Source: Ruminococcus sp. JC304 (lineage in GTDB: Bacteria > Bacillota > Clostridia > Lachnospirales > Lachnospiraceae). Taken from it: a stretch of 64,000 nt of DNA. Shown here one piece after another: positions 62,733 to 64,000 of the stretch (its first letter is position 1; each line of letters begins with the position of its first letter). The stretch spans positions 943,040 to 1,007,039 of the forward strand of contig HE978651.1 in assembly GCA_000285855.2 (NCBI GenBank). Direction: 5' to 3'. Below the pieces are notes generated by a model. That model was not told the origin of the DNA. It made no database searches and worked only from the letters and a program-made list of their open reading frames with translations. A program made the position numbers and the translations under genes.

Positions 62733-63401
62733 ATGTTAAAAGATTATACAATTGCAAATCTTCTGGATCTTAACGAAACAATCGCAAAGGATTTATTTGA
62801 AGGAAAAACATATCCATGGGAAGTATTACCGGAGATCGGAGATTTCATTCTGAAACTGGGACAGACCTTAAGTGAAGAAGAATACGACCACCCGTCAGAA
62901 GATGTATGGATTGCCAAGAGTGCCAAAGTGGCACCTACAGCCTGCATCAACGGTCCGGTCATCATAGGTAAAGAAGCAGAAGTACGCCACTGTGCATTTA
63001 TACGCGGAAAAGCAATTATAGGTGAGGGTGCAGTAGTAGGTAATTCTACAGAATTAAAGAATGCAGTACTTTTCAACAAGGTACAGGTTCCGCACTACAA
63101 TTATGTAGGGGATGCAGTTCTGGGCTATAAATCCCATATGGGTGCAGGCTCCATCTGCTCTAATGTAAAATCTGACAAGAAACTGGTAATTGTAAAAGAC
63201 GGTGACGAGAAGATTGAAACAGGTCTGAAGAAATTCGGCGCAATGCTTGGAGATAACGTAGAAGTGGGCTGCGGTTCCGTATTAAACCCCGGAACTGTGA
63301 TCGGACGCTGCTGCAACATTTATCCACTTTCCTCAGTAAGAGGCTGCGTACCTGCAAATCACATTTACAAGTCAAAAACAGAAATTGTGGAAAAGAGATA
63401 A
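62733..63401 (+). CDS. Left-handed beta-helix protein (GlmU C-terminal-like)
   Basis: A 222-residue protein with hexapeptide repeats forming a left-handed beta helix, annotated in relatives as UDP-N-acetylglucosamine pyrophosphorylase-like or acyltransferase. The first 75 residues are helical (IANLLDLNETIAKDLFEG). Hexapeptide repeats run from about residue 65 (VWIAKSAKVAPTACINGP) to 200 (PGTVIGRCCNIYPLSSVRG). HYNYVGDAVLGYKSHMGAG matches the GlmU active-site region. It lacks a nucleotidyltransferase domain, so a sugar-nucleotide acyl- or binding role is inferred. It starts 2 bases after topB. Confidence 0.85.
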   Translation: MLKDYTIANLLDLNETIAKDLFEGKTYPWEVLPEIGDFILKLGQTLSEEEYDHPSEDVWIAKSAKVAPTACINGPVIIGKEAEVRHCAFIRGKAIIGEGAVVGNSTELKNAVLFNKVQVPHYNYVGDAVLGYKSHMGAGSICSNVKSDKKLVIVKDGDEKIETGLKKFGAMLGDNVEVGCGSVLNPGTVIGRCCNIYPLSSVRGCVPANHIYKSKTEIVEKR

Positions 63402-63417
63402 TTAAAAAATAGAAGAG

Positions 63418-63464
63418 GCAGGCTGTAGGAATGATATTATGTCAGTCATACAGCCTGCCCTTTT
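63418..63464. terminator. Terminator between convergent genes
   Basis: GGCAGGCTGTA (63418-63428) pairs perfectly with TACAGCCTGCC (63449-63459), followed by CTTTT. Confidence 0.8.
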
Positions 63465-63510
63465 ATATTTTTTGTCTGTCAGATATAGAAGATATTTGTT
63501 GTAATTGATA

Positions 63511-64000
63511 TTACATATGAAATAAAACTTTCCTCAGGATTACCAGAATGGCAATATGTACCGGATAAAACCAATAAAAGAAATACTTCAAAAATCTTCC
63601 TTTGATAAATCCACGTTCGCCATTATACATATTAATGGAAAGAAAAGCAAAGCATGCCTTCCATTCGTAGTAAAGCCAGCAGCTTCCGATGATGGCCTGG
63701 GCTGTTTTATCGTTACGGAACCAGTACATGATCAGCAGGAATACAAATCCCCGCCATCCGTAATCTGCCTTCAGGAATACGGAGACAGCCAGCAGTGCCA
63801 GTACGCAGACAAGCTGCATTTTCTGATTATCCCAGAAGTATTCCAACGCACAGAATGCCAGGTATCCCAGAAACAGGGTAAAAAATACATTCTGCTTCTC
63901 ATATCTCCAGGTATTGGTAAACATGAAGTTCCATGGAATCTCAGAGATACATGCAAATAAAAACAGACTCAGGCCATATTTCTTACGATTATGTGTATGC
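63511..64000 (-). CDS. TraX-family membrane protein (N-terminus beyond window)
   Basis: The visible 163 codons are the C-terminal part of a TraX-type protein. The frame stays open past the ATG at 63924 to the window edge, and the residues there (KKYGLSLFLFACISEIPWN) match TraX proteins, so the true start lies outside. Several membrane helices are seen, and the tail NGERGFIKGRFLKYFFYWF followed by YPVHI is the family signature. TraX acetylates pilin on F plasmids, but chromosomal homologues in Firmicutes are common and uncharacterised; they resemble acyltransferase-3 proteins. No conjugation genes are near. Confidence 0.85.
   Translation of the reverse strand, partial: HTHNRKKYGLSLFLFACISEIPWNFMFTNTWRYEKQNVFFTLFLGYLAFCALEYFWDNQKMQLVCVLALLAVSVFLKADYGWRGFVFLLIMYWFRNDKTAQAIIGSCWLYYEWKACFAFLSINMYNGERGFIKGRFLKYFFYWFYPVHIAILVILRKVLFHM

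Overview
The window looks like chromosomal DNA of a low-to-moderate GC gut anaerobe of the Lachnospiraceae, probably Blautia-like. This is inferred from gene content and order: secG-rnr-smpB, pyrH-frr-uppS-cdsA-dxr-rseP, M16C protease-era-recO-glyQS, a TAXI-type TRAP transporter, and several clostridial DUF families. No ribosomal RNA or other taxonomic marker gene is present, so the assignment stays moderate.

Layout. 1-290: tRNA-Trp with its terminator. 290-2605 (minus): an M20 amidohydrolase and a PdaA-type polysaccharide deacetylase. 2671-3346: an unusual intergenic region holding nine direct repeats of about 55 bp. It is bracketed on the minus strand by a near-consensus promoter and a strong terminator, and looks like a repeat-bearing noncoding RNA gene divergent from enolase. 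3506-8115: enolase, SecG, RNase R and SmpB. 8301-14757: a lipoprotein, then the pyrH-to-rseP run linking nucleotide metabolism, ribosome recycling, undecaprenyl and CDP-DAG lipids, the MEP pathway and a site-2 protease. 14835-21255: a GH2 beta-mannosidase, a DUF1292 protein, exonuclease III, a GlgX-like protein that has lost its catalytic residues, and a DUF5662 protein. 21360-23485: an accessory patch, first GC-rich with a multiply frameshifted membrane-protein pseudogene, then AT-rich with a small membrane protein and a decayed secreted-protein gene. 23486-27912: a BspA-like surface protein and a PutP-type symporter.

28052-36014: UDP-galactopyranose mutase, a hypothetical protein, an M16C protease, Era, RecO and glycyl-tRNA synthetase. 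36219-39989: a cytidylate-kinase-like protein divergent from a two-gene TAXI TRAP transporter, followed by the tail of a lost symporter gene. 40312-44694 (minus): rfbA-rfbB-rfbD for dTDP-rhamnose, without rfbC, downstream of a MerR-methyltransferase fusion gene. The promoter in front of rfbA has the 19-bp spacer and centred dyad typical of MerR targets. The MerR gene itself carries a one-base break in a poly-A tract at its start. 44976-50422: DUF3825, acyltransferase-3, two uncharacterised exported or anchored proteins, and a nucleotidyltransferase.

50560-52111 (minus): an ABC permease and ATPase with no binding protein. 52309-55502: a flippase-like membrane protein with PssA, Psd and QueH, that is, phosphatidylserine to phosphatidylethanolamine synthesis plus a tRNA modification enzyme. 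55612-58227: argH and asd. 58312-60615: a DUF3343 protein, selenide-water dikinase and a formate/nitrite channel. 60617-63401: topoisomerase III split by a one-base poly-A indel, then a left-handed beta-helix protein. 63511-64000 (minus): a TraX-family membrane protein running off the window. Two small palindromic repeat families are scattered through intergenic spaces.
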